From the NCBI GenBank assembly GCA_937877565.1, contig CALFJB010000104.1:1-30617 (forward strand): a stretch of DNA of 30,617 bases. The letters are read 5' to 3'. A program made the position numbers and the translations under genes. The stretch is from an uncultured Selenomonadales bacterium. Lineage in GTDB: Bacteria; Bacillota; Negativicutes; Selenomonadales; Selenomonadaceae. Shown one piece after another: positions 7,073 through 14,249 of this stretch (position 1 is the stretch's first letter; each line of letters starts with the position of its first letter). Below the pieces are notes generated by a model. The model was not told the origin of the DNA and did not search any database. It saw only the letters and a list, made by a program, of their open reading frames with translations.

Positions 7073-7339
7073 ATGATTGATTTACAGACGTTTTCAGAAA
7101 AAAGCATTGAACATCAAACAAGCAATGCCATTCGTAAAGGTATTCGCAACTTGCAAAAAATGATTGAAATTCATAAATCAAAAATTGAAAATCCTCAATC
7201 TTTTTACCCGCGTTGGGATTCAATGTCAGAATTTGAAAAACTCGGCAACATTCGCCATTGGCGCAAAGAAATAAAAAATTTTGAAGAGTCAATACAAAAC
7301 CGCCTTGACGAATTAAATAAAAGAGGTGAAAACCTGTGA
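7073..7339 (+). CDS. Small helical protein of unknown function in the lpxB-msbA operon
   Basis: An 88-residue product starting at ATG 7073, with GAGG a short way upstream and beginning nine bases after lpxB. It is charged and predicted helical throughout, with a Lys/Glu-rich coiled-coil-like segment (about 20-40) and two Trp residues (WDS and HWRKEI). It has no signal peptide, membrane helix or cysteine. Its stop codon overlaps the next start by four bases, so the two small genes are translationally coupled. I do not recognise the family. Its position inside an otherwise pure lipid A operon suggests co-expression, not necessarily function, with LpxB and MsbA. Confidence 0.75.
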   Translation: MIDLQTFSEKSIEHQTSNAIRKGIRNLQKMIEIHKSKIENPQSFYPRWDSMSEFEKLGNIRHWRKEIKNFEESIQNRLDELNKRGENL

Positions 7340-7566
7340 GCAGACAATTAGCGCGGTCAGAAGTCGAATATATCATTGCGCGTTTGGTAAAAAATGCCAA
7401 TGATTCAGCGATTGAGGCTAAGGAAACGCCCTGCGAATTTAACAAAGGACGCAAGCAAGCTTACTATGAAGTTTTGGATACGATTAAAAATGAATTAACT
7501 TTTCGTGAACAAAATTTGCAGGATTACGGCTACGAAAAAGATTGGGAAAAAAATTTAATGTTTTAA
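7336..7566 (+). CDS. Second small helical protein in the lpxB-msbA operon
   Basis: The product has 76 residues. GTG 7336 overlaps the preceding stop (GTGA) and has an SD AGAGGTGA about ten bases upstream. It is predicted all-helical, with the conserved-looking core EFNKGRKQAYYEVLDTIKNEL spread over about residues 38-58; I recall similar FxxGxxxAYYEVLxxIKNxL segments in small uncharacterised Firmicute proteins. There is no signal peptide or membrane segment. It ends five bases before msbA, whose own SD is weak, so translation of msbA probably depends on ribosomes finishing this gene. Function unknown. Confidence 0.75.
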   Translation: MSRQLARSEVEYIIARLVKNANDSAIEAKETPCEFNKGRKQAYYEVLDTIKNELTFREQNLQDYGYEKDWEKNLMF

Positions 7567-7570
7567 TGCT

Positions 7571-9295
7571 ATGAAAAATTATCGAAGACTTTTAGCTTAC
7601 ATAAAACCATACTTGGGGCGGCTGGGACTTGCCGTCATTTGCATTATTATTGCCTCCGGCGCAAATTTGTACCTGCCTTGGATTATCAAAGATATGATTG
7701 ACAAGGTGCTCGCCGAAAAAGATATGGCAATGCTGAATATAATTTCGGTTAGTATCGTTGTAGTTTTTGCGATTCGCGGCTTTTTTTACTTTTGGCAGTC
7801 GTATTTAGTTTCGTACATTGGGCAGCGCGTAGTTGTTGACGTGCGGGAAGTTATGTTCAAAAAATTTCAGCGTATGCCAATGGCGTATTTCGACAAACAT
7901 CAAACGGGCGAAACTATGAGCTACGTTACAAATGACGTGGCGGCGATTCAATCTGCGCTTGTAGATAACTTGATTGAATTTTTCACAGAGGCGGCAATTT
8001 TAGTCGGCTCAATCGTTTTAATGTTGTACATTGACTGGAAATTAACTTTGCTGACGTTAATAACCGTGCCAATGGTCGGCTACGCAATGCGAATTTTCGG
8101 CAAAAAAATTAAACGTGCGGGCGCGTTGATACAGGAAAGAATGGCAGATATTACATCACTGTTGCAGGAAAGTATTTCGTCAATCAGAGTTGTAAAATCT
8201 TTTGTCCGTGAAGATTACGAAATGGAAAGATTTAAAGCCGAAAATCTTTTGAACTTTCAAGCTGTGATGAAAAACGTACAATTAACAAGTATGCTGACGC
8301 CGACAGTTGAATTTTTGGCGGCGGTTGCAGTAACTTTTATTGTATGGTTCGGCGGCTATGAAGTTGTACAGGGGATTATGTCAGCCGGTTCACTCGTTGC
8401 ATTTTTAACTTACGCGGTAAATTTGGCAAATCCCGTTAAAAGACTTTCCAGAATTTACGGGCGTATGCAACAGGCAATGGCGGCGATTGACAGAATTTTT
8501 TCAGTTCTTGATATGGAAGAAACTGTAAACGATAAGCCAAACGCCGTTACACTTCCAAAAGTTTCCGGCAAAGTTACGGTTGAAAATGTAACTTTTACTT
8601 ACGACGACAAACACAACGCGCTTGAAAATGTCAGCCTTGAAGTTAATCCCGGTCAAATGATCGCCTTTGTTGGTCCAAGCGGCGCGGGTAAATCTACCAT
8701 TGCAAATTTAATTCCGCGCTTTTACGACGTGAACGAAGGCGCAATTAAAATTGACGGCTACGATATTAGGGATGTAACTTTAAATTCACTGCGCGAACAA
8801 ATTGGAATTGTGCCGCAGGAAACGCTTTTATTTTCTACAACTGTTATGGAAAATATCAGATACGGCAGACTGGATGCAACGGACGACGAAGTTATAGCGG
8901 CGGCGAAGGCAGCTAATGCTGACAAATTTATTTGCGAATTGCCGGAAGGTTATCAAACAAAAATTGGTGAACGCGGTTTAAATCTTAGCGGCGGACAACG
9001 TCAAAGAATGGCAATAGCGCGGGCAATGTTGAAGAATCCGCAAATTTTAATTTTGGACGAGGCAACGAGCGCACTTGATACTGAAAGTGAAAAAATTGTA
9101 CAGGCGGCACTTGATGAATTGATGGTTGGGCGAACAAGTTTTGTAATTGCACACAGATTGAGTACGATTTTTGCGGCAGATCAGATTTTTGTTATTGATA
9201 AGGGCAGAATTTGCGAACACGGCACACACAAGGAACTTTTGGAACTCGGCGGCGTGTACAGCAACCTTTACAATATCCAATTTGGCAAAGTTTAA
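7571..9295 (+). CDS. msbA: Lipid A flippase MsbA-type ABC exporter
   Basis: The 574-residue product is a half-transporter with an N-terminal six-helix membrane domain (about residues 15-300) and a C-terminal ATPase domain. Walker A GPSGAGKST is at 368-376, Q-loop IVPQE near 413-417, signature LSGGQ at 472-476, Walker B ILILDE at 492-497 and the switch His528 in IAHRL. Its place after lpxB supports MsbA (flipping core lipid A across the inner membrane) over a general drug exporter, although the sequence alone does not fix the substrate. ATG 7571 has only a weak A-rich upstream region and probably uses coupling from the small gene ending at 7566. lpxK and kdtA, often next in Gram-negatives, do not follow. 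Confidence 0.9.
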   Translation: MKNYRRLLAYIKPYLGRLGLAVICIIIASGANLYLPWIIKDMIDKVLAEKDMAMLNIISVSIVVVFAIRGFFYFWQSYLVSYIGQRVVVDVREVMFKKFQRMPMAYFDKHQTGETMSYVTNDVAAIQSALVDNLIEFFTEAAILVGSIVLMLYIDWKLTLLTLITVPMVGYAMRIFGKKIKRAGALIQERMADITSLLQESISSIRVVKSFVREDYEMERFKAENLLNFQAVMKNVQLTSMLTPTVEFLAAVAVTFIVWFGGYEVVQGIMSAGSLVAFLTYAVNLANPVKRLSRIYGRMQQAMAAIDRIFSVLDMEETVNDKPNAVTLPKVSGKVTVENVTFTYDDKHNALENVSLEVNPGQMIAFVGPSGAGKSTIANLIPRFYDVNEGAIKIDGYDIRDVTLNSLREQIGIVPQETLLFSTTVMENIRYGRLDATDDEVIAAAKAANADKFICELPEGYQTKIGERGLNLSGGQRQRMAIARAMLKNPQILILDEATSALDTESEKIVQAALDELMVGRTSFVIAHRLSTIFAADQIFVIDKGRICEHGTHKELLELGGVYSNLYNIQFGKV

Positions 9296-9320
9296 AATTA
9301 CAGTACGCGCTGAATTTTGG

Positions 9321-9368
9321 CGTAGCATATCAACTTATACAAAAATTCAATTTGGGAAGGTTACATAA
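9321..9368 (+). repeat. Degenerate echo of the msbA 3' end
   Basis: Read in one frame this stretch ends STYTKIQFGKVT then stop, close to the true MsbA C-terminus SNLYNIQFGKV about 70 bases upstream. Nucleotide similarity centres on CAATTTGG and its flanks. It may be a decayed tandem duplication. Confidence 0.45.
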
Positions 9369-9388
9369 AAAGTTAGATGATGGTTAAG

Positions 9389-9507
9389 AAAAACCGCCCG
9401 TCCTGTGCCGCCTAATGAACATCTACTAGGAGCGTGCAAGAAACTAAGTGCGACCAAAAGGAGCTCGTTTAATTGGAGCGTGCGAAAACCTTAGGCGGCG
9501 GACGGGC
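9389..9507 (+). repeat. Dispersed element with long GC stem and about 77-base interior
   Basis: Left arm GCCCGTCC-tgt-GCCGCCTA (9396-9414) pairs with TAGGCGGC-GGACGGGC (9492-9507), 16 bp with a three-base bulge. The interior holds two copies of GGAGCGTGC (about 9429 and 9471). The left end is duplicated in inverted orientation at 1-57. The gap 9296-9600 shows no credible gene. Confidence 0.75.
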
Positions 9508-9523
9508 AAGAGTATTTTCTTTG

Positions 9524-9557
9524 CAACTTTCTTTGTTACGATTGACAAAGAAAGTTG
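9524..9557. other. Perfect 13 bp hairpin with 8-base loop
   Basis: Arms CAACTTTCTTTGT (9524-9536) and ACAAAGAAAGTTG (9545-9557) are exact reverse complements. It has the same size as the hairpin at 5836-5869 and likewise lies just right of a long-stem element. Confidence 0.75.
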
Positions 9558-9600
9558 ATTCTAAAACTGAAACTATTTATAAAAGTTTATGGAGGAAAAA

Positions 9601-10059
9601 ATGGCAGAAAAAAATAAACGCCCCGATTGGGACGAATACTTTTTAAATATCGCGCAGGAAGTGGGCAAACGTTCAACTTGTCTGCGCAGACGTTACGGCG
9701 CAATTATTGTTAAAGATAAAATCATTGTAAGCACAGGCTACAACGGTGCGCCGCGTGGCGAAGATAATTGCATTGATACGGGAGTTTGTGAACGTGAGAG
9801 GCTACACATTCCAAAAGGCGAACGCTACGAATTGTGCGTTGCAGTACATGCCGAGCAAAATGCAATTATCAATGGCGATCCTTTAAAAATGAAAGGCGCA
9901 ACGATTTATATTGTTGGAATTAACGTTGAAGATGAAAGTTTTGCATCGGGCGAACCGTGCTTACTTTGTCGCCGAATGATTAAAAACGCGCAGATTGAAA
10001 AAGTTGTCTGCAGAAATAAAGACGGCTCAATTTCAGAAATAAAAGTTTCAGAGCTTTAA
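9601..10059 (+). CDS. dCMP deaminase (ComEB family)
   Basis: A zinc-dependent deaminase converting dCMP to dUMP for thymidylate synthesis. The start is ATG 9601, because GGAGG at 9592-9596 is the SD; the in-frame ATG at 9589 would swallow it. The product is 152 residues, with RRRYGAIIVKDKII near the N-terminus, the zinc and proton-shuttle motif HAE (His83, Glu85) and PCLLC (Cys120, Cys123). The family also includes ComEB of the competence locus, hence the dual name in annotations. It is a single-gene unit whose stop overlaps by four bases the stop of the convergent nucleotidyltransferase gene. Confidence 0.93.
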   Translation: MAEKNKRPDWDEYFLNIAQEVGKRSTCLRRRYGAIIVKDKIIVSTGYNGAPRGEDNCIDTGVCERERLHIPKGERYELCVAVHAEQNAIINGDPLKMKGATIYIVGINVEDESFASGEPCLLCRRMIKNAQIEKVVCRNKDGSISEIKVSEL

Positions 10060-10718
10060 TTTTTAATATTGTTTATCAGATTTTTAGACCATTCAAAAAT
10101 TACTGCAGACGCTTTCAAAAAATCTAAATTATCGTCCTTCCTCAACAATAAAAAATTTTGCAGAATTTCTTTCTCTGCAGAGTCAACAAAATTTATTAAT
10201 CGACCGTGAGAATTGATGTATTCGCCGGTTTTCTTAAAATGAATAGCTTGAATAACAAAGGCGGCGTTTTTGTAAAGACTTTTCAAAATATCGCCGCTTT
10301 TTTCGTGCAACATATTATGAACGCAACCGTGATAAATCGTGCAGACGCCTATTTTAATCGCTCGGTCGATAACTTCATTTGTCAAATACGGCTTAAGAAT
10401 TTCAAGACTGCCAAAAAGCGGCTTAGTATCGTGATAGAATTGAAAAATTTCAGATTTTTCCCAGTTAATCAATTCGTTTTTACCGGCGATAAATCCACAA
10501 ATTAAATTTCTGTTTGGCATTTCATCAAGAATAGAGTTGTACTTTTTAACATCATTAACTGAAAAATCGTCCAAAACTACTACAATATCAATATCACTGT
10601 TTGCCGTTGCCTCTCCACGTGCGTAACTGCCCTGCAAGCCGATAAAAAAAATCCTGTCGCCGAAATTTTGACGCAAGATTTTTACAAATTCGCTAATCCA
10701 ATCATCAATATTGAACAT
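10056..10718 (-). CDS. Nucleotidyltransferase-fold protein (MNT/kanamycin NTase-like)
   Basis: The 220-residue product has an N-terminal polymerase-beta-type nucleotidyltransferase domain with GSYARGEATANSDIDIVVV at 30-48; Gly30-Ser31 and Asp42/Asp44 are the usual nucleotide and metal residues. The C-terminal half (about 100-220) is helical, in the manner of aminoglycoside adenylyltransferases or substrate-binding helical domains. I see no RxxxxH HEPN motif. The substrate cannot be told; options are a small-molecule or protein nucleotidyltransferase. ATG 10718 has SD GAGGAG lying in the end of the DUF116 gene, six bases away, so the two are co-transcribed. A paralogous domain occurs in the fused protein at 22789. 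Confidence 0.75.
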   Translation of the reverse strand: MFNIDDWISEFVKILRQNFGDRIFFIGLQGSYARGEATANSDIDIVVVLDDFSVNDVKKYNSILDEMPNRNLICGFIAGKNELINWEKSEIFQFYHDTKPLFGSLEILKPYLTNEVIDRAIKIGVCTIYHGCVHNMLHEKSGDILKSLYKNAAFVIQAIHFKKTGEYINSHGRLINFVDSAEKEILQNFLLLRKDDNLDFLKASAVIFEWSKNLINNIKN

Positions 10719-10724
10719 TTAAAA

Positions 10725-11495
10725 TTACTCCTCAATAATTTGGCTCAAAGTTTTTCTGACTTCGTCCATATCAACGCGGGTATTATAACAAGGTCCATTT
10801 GGGCGAATGTTCAACACTCCGACCGCAGGAAGAGGATAAACATCTTGAATACCGCTCATCAAGTCACGTTCGCAAGCAATAGCAAGCACGGCTTGAGGGC
10901 GGTTATTCATTACAACTTGCCGCGCTAAAGTTCCGCCGGTTGCCACGAAAAATACAAATCCCAATTCTTCAGAAAGTTTCATTAAATCGCCAATGTTACA
11001 GCCGCCGCAACGCTTGCAGTTATTTGGATCGCGTGTAATTTTGTGCGGACAAGTTGCAAGTTGCAGACAATGCGGCACAAGTACCAATAATTTATTTGCC
11101 GGTACTTTTATGCGGCTTTTCATAAAAATTAAGTTGCTGACTGCAATAAATGAGCCTTCCAACTGCCGCCGCTTTATTCCAAAAATTTTTCCAATTCTAA
11201 CCGCCATTGGAAACAAAAATTTGATAATTGCAAAAGTGTATCTGTGAAATAATTTTAAAGTCGGCAAGCCTTTGACGGCTAAAACCATATTGCAGACCGC
11301 GCCAAATGAAAAGGTTGATATGAAAATTAAAAACGCGCCCAAAATTACGGGCAGATATTCAGAAATGTTTTCCAGTCCGAGATATGAAATTTTCCAAACG
11401 CCATACAACGCCAACGCAATAAAAAATTCTGTCGTCAAAAGTAGTCCGAGAAATAATCTTTTTTTGGGGCGTATCGCCTCCAAAGTGCTTAACAT
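10725..11495 (-). CDS. DUF116 membrane protein with cysteine cluster
   Basis: The 256-residue product has two N-terminal membrane helices (about 13-35 and 48-74) and a cytoplasmic domain carrying seven cysteines: Cys143, 149, 160, 163, 166, 208 and 236. The CKRCGGC cluster at 160-166 and ATGGT at 185-189 are typical of DUF116, a family common in Firmicutes and methanogens whose function is not established; a metal or Fe-S site is an inference from the cysteines. ATG 11495 follows SD GGAGGTGAGG. It lies between ruvA and a nucleotidyltransferase gene on the same strand, a place where ruvB might have been expected. Confidence 0.85.
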   Translation of the reverse strand: MLSTLEAIRPKKRLFLGLLLTTEFFIALALYGVWKISYLGLENISEYLPVILGAFLIFISTFSFGAVCNMVLAVKGLPTLKLFHRYTFAIIKFLFPMAVRIGKIFGIKRRQLEGSFIAVSNLIFMKSRIKVPANKLLVLVPHCLQLATCPHKITRDPNNCKRCGGCNIGDLMKLSEELGFVFFVATGGTLARQVVMNNRPQAVLAIACERDLMSGIQDVYPLPAVGVLNIRPNGPCYNTRVDMDEVRKTLSQIIEE

Positions 11496-11517
11496 TTCCT
11501 CACCTCCAGTTTAGGTG

Positions 11518-11561
11518 TTAGGTTTTAGCGGTTAGCTGTTAGGGTAAAGTGTAAAACCTAA
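11518..11561. repeat. Short TTAG-rich intergenic repeat with 10 bp inverted arms
   Basis: TTAGGTTTTA (11518-11527) pairs with TAAAACCTAA (11552-11561). Related text occurs in other short gaps: TTTTTAGCGGTTAG at about 24904 and CTAAAACCTAAAC at about 19413. Role unknown. Confidence 0.5.
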
Positions 11562-11580
11562 TGCCTAAAATCTATAATTT

Positions 11581-12153
11581 TCAGAAATTGCTCAATTCTT
11601 TCAGCGCAAATTTTATTAGTTGTTCGGTAGTGGAATTTTGCGGCGCAGCATCTAAAACTTTTGAAATTTCTGCTGAAGTATAACCGAAGGCGGAAAGTGC
11701 CTCCGTTGCATCTTCAAACGCGCTTGAGTTTGGTACAACCTGCGCGACTTTTTCAACTTGTAAATTTTTAATTTTGTCTTTGAGTTCAAGCAACATTCTT
11801 TCAGCAGATTTTTTACCGACGCCCGGCAATTTTGTCAAAGTTTTTAAATCTTGATTGGCAACCGCCGCTATAAATTCCGCCGGTGAAATTTTATTTAAAA
11901 TCGCCATTGCAGACTTTGCACCAACGCCGCTGACTGTCAAAAGATTTTCAAAAAGCTCAAACGCCTCACGAGTTTTAAAGCCATACAAATTTATAGCGTC
12001 TTCTCTAACTGCCGTATGAATAAAAAATTCTTCCGCCGCGCCAACTGTTAAATCTGCAGGATTAACAAAAATTCTGTAGCCGACGCCTGCCACGTCCAAA
12101 ATTATTTCTTCGCCAAAAATAAATTTAATTTCACCGCTCAAATAACCTATCAT
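11581..12153 (-). CDS. ruvA: Holliday junction branch migration protein RuvA
   Basis: RuvA binds four-way junctions and loads the RuvB motor during recombinational repair. The 190-residue product begins MIGYLSGEI, with the OB-fold domain to about residue 65, then two helix-hairpin-helix motifs (LLTVSGVGAKSA near 71-82 and LTKLPGVGKKSAERM near 106-120), and the C-terminal domain III that contacts RuvB (about 145-190, containing EDATEALSAFGYTSAEI). ATG 12153 has SD AGGAAG. It lies 87 bases after ruvC, and that spacer folds as a terminator-like hairpin. ruvB is not adjacent and not in the window, an unusual split. Confidence 0.97.
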   Translation of the reverse strand: MIGYLSGEIKFIFGEEIILDVAGVGYRIFVNPADLTVGAAEEFFIHTAVREDAINLYGFKTREAFELFENLLTVSGVGAKSAMAILNKISPAEFIAAVANQDLKTLTKLPGVGKKSAERMLLELKDKIKNLQVEKVAQVVPNSSAFEDATEALSAFGYTSAEISKVLDAAPQNSTTEQLIKFALKELSNF

Positions 12154-12171
12154 AAAAAAACTTCCTCAATA

Positions 12172-12242
12172 AAAAAGTTGGAACGCGGCAAATACTAAAA
12201 TTTTCTACAATGTTCACCGCGACAACTATTTGTCAACTTTTT
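12172..12242 (-). terminator. Terminator-like hairpin between ruvC and ruvA
   Basis: Outer arms AAAAAGTTG / CAACTTTTT (12172-12180 with 12234-12242) and inner CGCGG / CCGCG (12184-12188 with 12217-12221), with a T-run on the minus strand. A competing hairpin GACAA-CTAT-TTGTC overlaps the upstream arm. It could attenuate ruvA relative to yebC-ruvC. Confidence 0.5.
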
Positions 12243-12735
12243 AAAAGTTGTTTCTCCGCTGTAAAGAATTTGCCTCGTAAGCCGCCGCTATTGCTATCGC
12301 CAATGCGTCTGCTGTATCGTCAGGTTTTGGCGGCGCGTCTAAGTTTAAAATTTTCGTTACCATATAAATAACCTGCTCCTTAGTCGCTCCGCCGTATCCT
12401 GTTATTGACATTTTTACTTCGTTTGGCGTAATTTCCACCAAGTCCAAATTATTTTGCGCTGCGCACAGCAAAACTATTCCCCGCGCTTGTCCAACAGGTA
12501 TTGCCGTTGTTGAATTTTTGCCAAAAAATAATTTTTCCACGCCTATAACTTCCGGCTGAAATTTTTTTATGATTATATCCAATTCCATATAAATTTTTAA
12601 AAGCCGGTCTTGCATACGCGCTTGAGGACTGGTAGTTATTGCGCCGTAATTTTTCGCCGTTAATTTTCCGTCTGAATAATCAACTATCCCGTAACCGCAA
12701 ATTGCAGTTCCAGGATCAATTCCCAATGCTAACAT
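12241..12735 (-). CDS. ruvC: Holliday junction endonuclease RuvC
   Basis: RuvC resolves Holliday junctions by paired metal-dependent nicks. The 164-residue product has the RNase H-like fold with the four catalytic acids visible: Asp7 in GIDPG, Glu67 in VEKLFF, and Asp140/Asp143 in PDDTADALAIA. Its ATG at 12735 overlaps the last base of the yebC stop, giving tight coupling. The length is normal (E. coli 173). Confidence 0.97.
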   Translation of the reverse strand: MLALGIDPGTAICGYGIVDYSDGKLTAKNYGAITTSPQARMQDRLLKIYMELDIIIKKFQPEVIGVEKLFFGKNSTTAIPVGQARGIVLLCAAQNNLDLVEITPNEVKMSITGYGGATKEQVIYMVTKILNLDAPPKPDDTADALAIAIAAAYEANSLQRRNNF

Positions 12736-13466
12736 TATTCGTCGGCAAATTCGTAGTTGCCGTAGACGTTTTGAACGTCGTCATCTTCGTCCAGTGCGTC
12801 CAAAAGTTTCTGCATTTTTTCAGTATCTTTATCAGAAAGTTTAACCGTTGTATCCGGTACTTGCGTAATTTCCGCGCTTGCAGTTTCAATTCCCTTTTCG
12901 GCGAGAGCTTTTTCTATTGCGTCGAAGTCTTCAGGGGCGGCGGTAATTTCAAAAGATTCTTCGTCCGCCTCCATATCTTCCGCGCCTGCCTCCATTACAA
13001 TTTCCATTAAAGCGTCTTCGTCTTCAAAAGTTTCTTTGTCAACTACGAAAACCGCCTTTTTCTTGAACATCCAGCCAACGCAACCTGTTTCGCCCAAATT
13101 GCCGCCGTGCTTGCTGAAAATGTGGCGAATTGAAGCCGCCGTGCGGTTGCGATTGTCTGTCAAAATATCCAACATTAACGCACTGCCGCCGGGTCCGTAT
13201 CCTTCGTAAGTAATTTCTTCGTAGTTGGAAGTATCGCCCGCGCCGAGTCCTTTTTGAATTGCGCGGTTAATATTATCTTTGGTAATGTTATTGGCGCGTG
13301 CCTTTGACAACGCCAATTTTAAACGCATATTGCCGGTAGGGTCTGCGCCGCCCATTTTTACGGCGATTGTAATTTCACGGCTGATTTTAGTTGTCATTGC
13401 GCCGCGTATTGCGTCATTTGCACCTTTCTTGCGTTTGATATTTGCCCATTTTGAATGTCCTGACAT
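12735..13466 (-). CDS. yebC: YebC/TACO1 family protein
   Basis: The 243-residue product begins MSGHSKWANIKRKKGAND, diagnostic of the YebC/PmpR/TACO1 family. Members were described as DNA-binding regulators and more recently as ribosome-associated factors relieving stalling at proline-rich stretches; which applies here cannot be told. The EGYGPGGSALMLDILTDNRNR region and the acidic C-terminal tail (about 220-243) are typical. ATG 13466 has SD GGGAG. yebC before ruvC is the classical order. The proline-rich linker of the upstream HPr/Sel1 protein would be a stalling substrate, an interesting coincidence. Confidence 0.96.
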   Translation of the reverse strand: MSGHSKWANIKRKKGANDAIRGAMTTKISREITIAVKMGGADPTGNMRLKLALSKARANNITKDNINRAIQKGLGAGDTSNYEEITYEGYGPGGSALMLDILTDNRNRTAASIRHIFSKHGGNLGETGCVGWMFKKKAVFVVDKETFEDEDALMEIVMEAGAEDMEADEESFEITAAPEDFDAIEKALAEKGIETASAEITQVPDTTVKLSDKDTEKMQKLLDALDEDDDVQNVYGNYEFADE

Positions 13467-13469
13467 AAA

Positions 13470-14051
13470 TTATCTCCCTTCATCAAATAAAACTTTTAAG
13501 CGTTCCTGCGCGTGTTCTTCGCCCAAATTTGCGGCTTCAACATACCATTTTAAAGCCTCGTGAATATCCTGCTCAACAACAATTCCAAGTTCGTACATTC
13601 TTCCGAGCATAGACATTGCCGGAGCGTGTTGGAATTCAGCCGCCTTTTTCAGCCATTTTAAACCTTCATTTTCATTTTTAGCAACGCCCGCGCCTTTAAG
13701 GTACATTGTAGCAACTTCAGTCATTGCGTAATTTGCGCCGCTTTCAGCTGATTTCATATACCATTTAAAAGCTTCGACGTCGTTTTGTTGTGCGCTGTAA
13801 AATTCGCCAATTTGAAACATTGCAAATTCGTGCCCGGCTTCAGCAGCTTTTTTGTACCATTCAAACGCCTTTTCGGGGTCTCTATCCAAACTGATTCCAT
13901 TCAAATAAAAAGTCCCAACATTACACATAGCAACGGCGTTGCCCATTTCGGCGGCTTTATAAAAATATTTAACGCCGTCATCTTGGTTGCCTTTTTCAAA
14001 TTCCGCCATTGCCATATCCATATAATCTTCAGCAGTATAATTTTTGCCCAA
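13470..14051 (-). CDS. Sel1-like repeat protein
   Basis: I place the start at TTG 14051: GGAGG on the minus strand (about 14059-14063) is the SD, eight bases upstream, and the longer frame from TTG 14066 would include it. The product is 193 residues and consists almost wholly of about five Sel1-like repeats of about 36 residues (A..YxxAAExGxAxAMxxxGxxY pattern), forming a helical solenoid for protein binding. No signal peptide, so probably cytoplasmic. It is encoded three bases before yebC and is a repeat paralogue of the central part of the HPr/Sel1 protein upstream. Confidence 0.85.
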   Translation of the reverse strand: MGKNYTAEDYMDMAMAEFEKGNQDDGVKYFYKAAEMGNAVAMCNVGTFYLNGISLDRDPEKAFEWYKKAAEAGHEFAMFQIGEFYSAQQNDVEAFKWYMKSAESGANYAMTEVATMYLKGAGVAKNENEGLKWLKKAAEFQHAPAMSMLGRMYELGIVVEQDIHEALKWYVEAANLGEEHAQERLKVLFDEGR

Positions 14052-14084
14052 AATTTTCGCCTCCAATTAAGATTTTAAACTGAC

Positions 14085-14175
14085 AAAAAGGCGTTACTTC
14101 GCAAGGATTGAATTTGCGGCTTTTTGGACAACAGCCGAAATTTCGCAATGTCAATCTTTACACAAAGTAAACGCC
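14085..14175 (-). terminator. Branched terminator-like structure between the two Sel1 genes
   Basis: Arms GGCGTTACTT (14090-14099) and AAGTAAACGCC (14165-14175) pair with one bulge; inside are CGCAA/TTGCG (14100-14118 region) and CGGCT/AGCCG hairpins. On the minus strand the structure ends in TTTTT (14085-14089). The 198-base gap shows no gene otherwise. Confidence 0.5.
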
Positions 14176-14249
14176 CTTCCGGCAACGAAAAATTTTGTGC
14201 CGTTTATGATTTCTATTGTTAAGCCCGCAAAAATTTTCCAAACAGTAAA

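Noticed and set aside
9589..9600. Upstream start (ATG 9589) for the dCMP deaminase
   Set aside because: It overlaps the SD GGAGG that serves ATG 9601.
10056..10718. HEPN toxin partner for the minus-strand nucleotidyltransferase
   Set aside because: Neither its C-terminal half nor the neighbouring genes show an RxxxxH motif.
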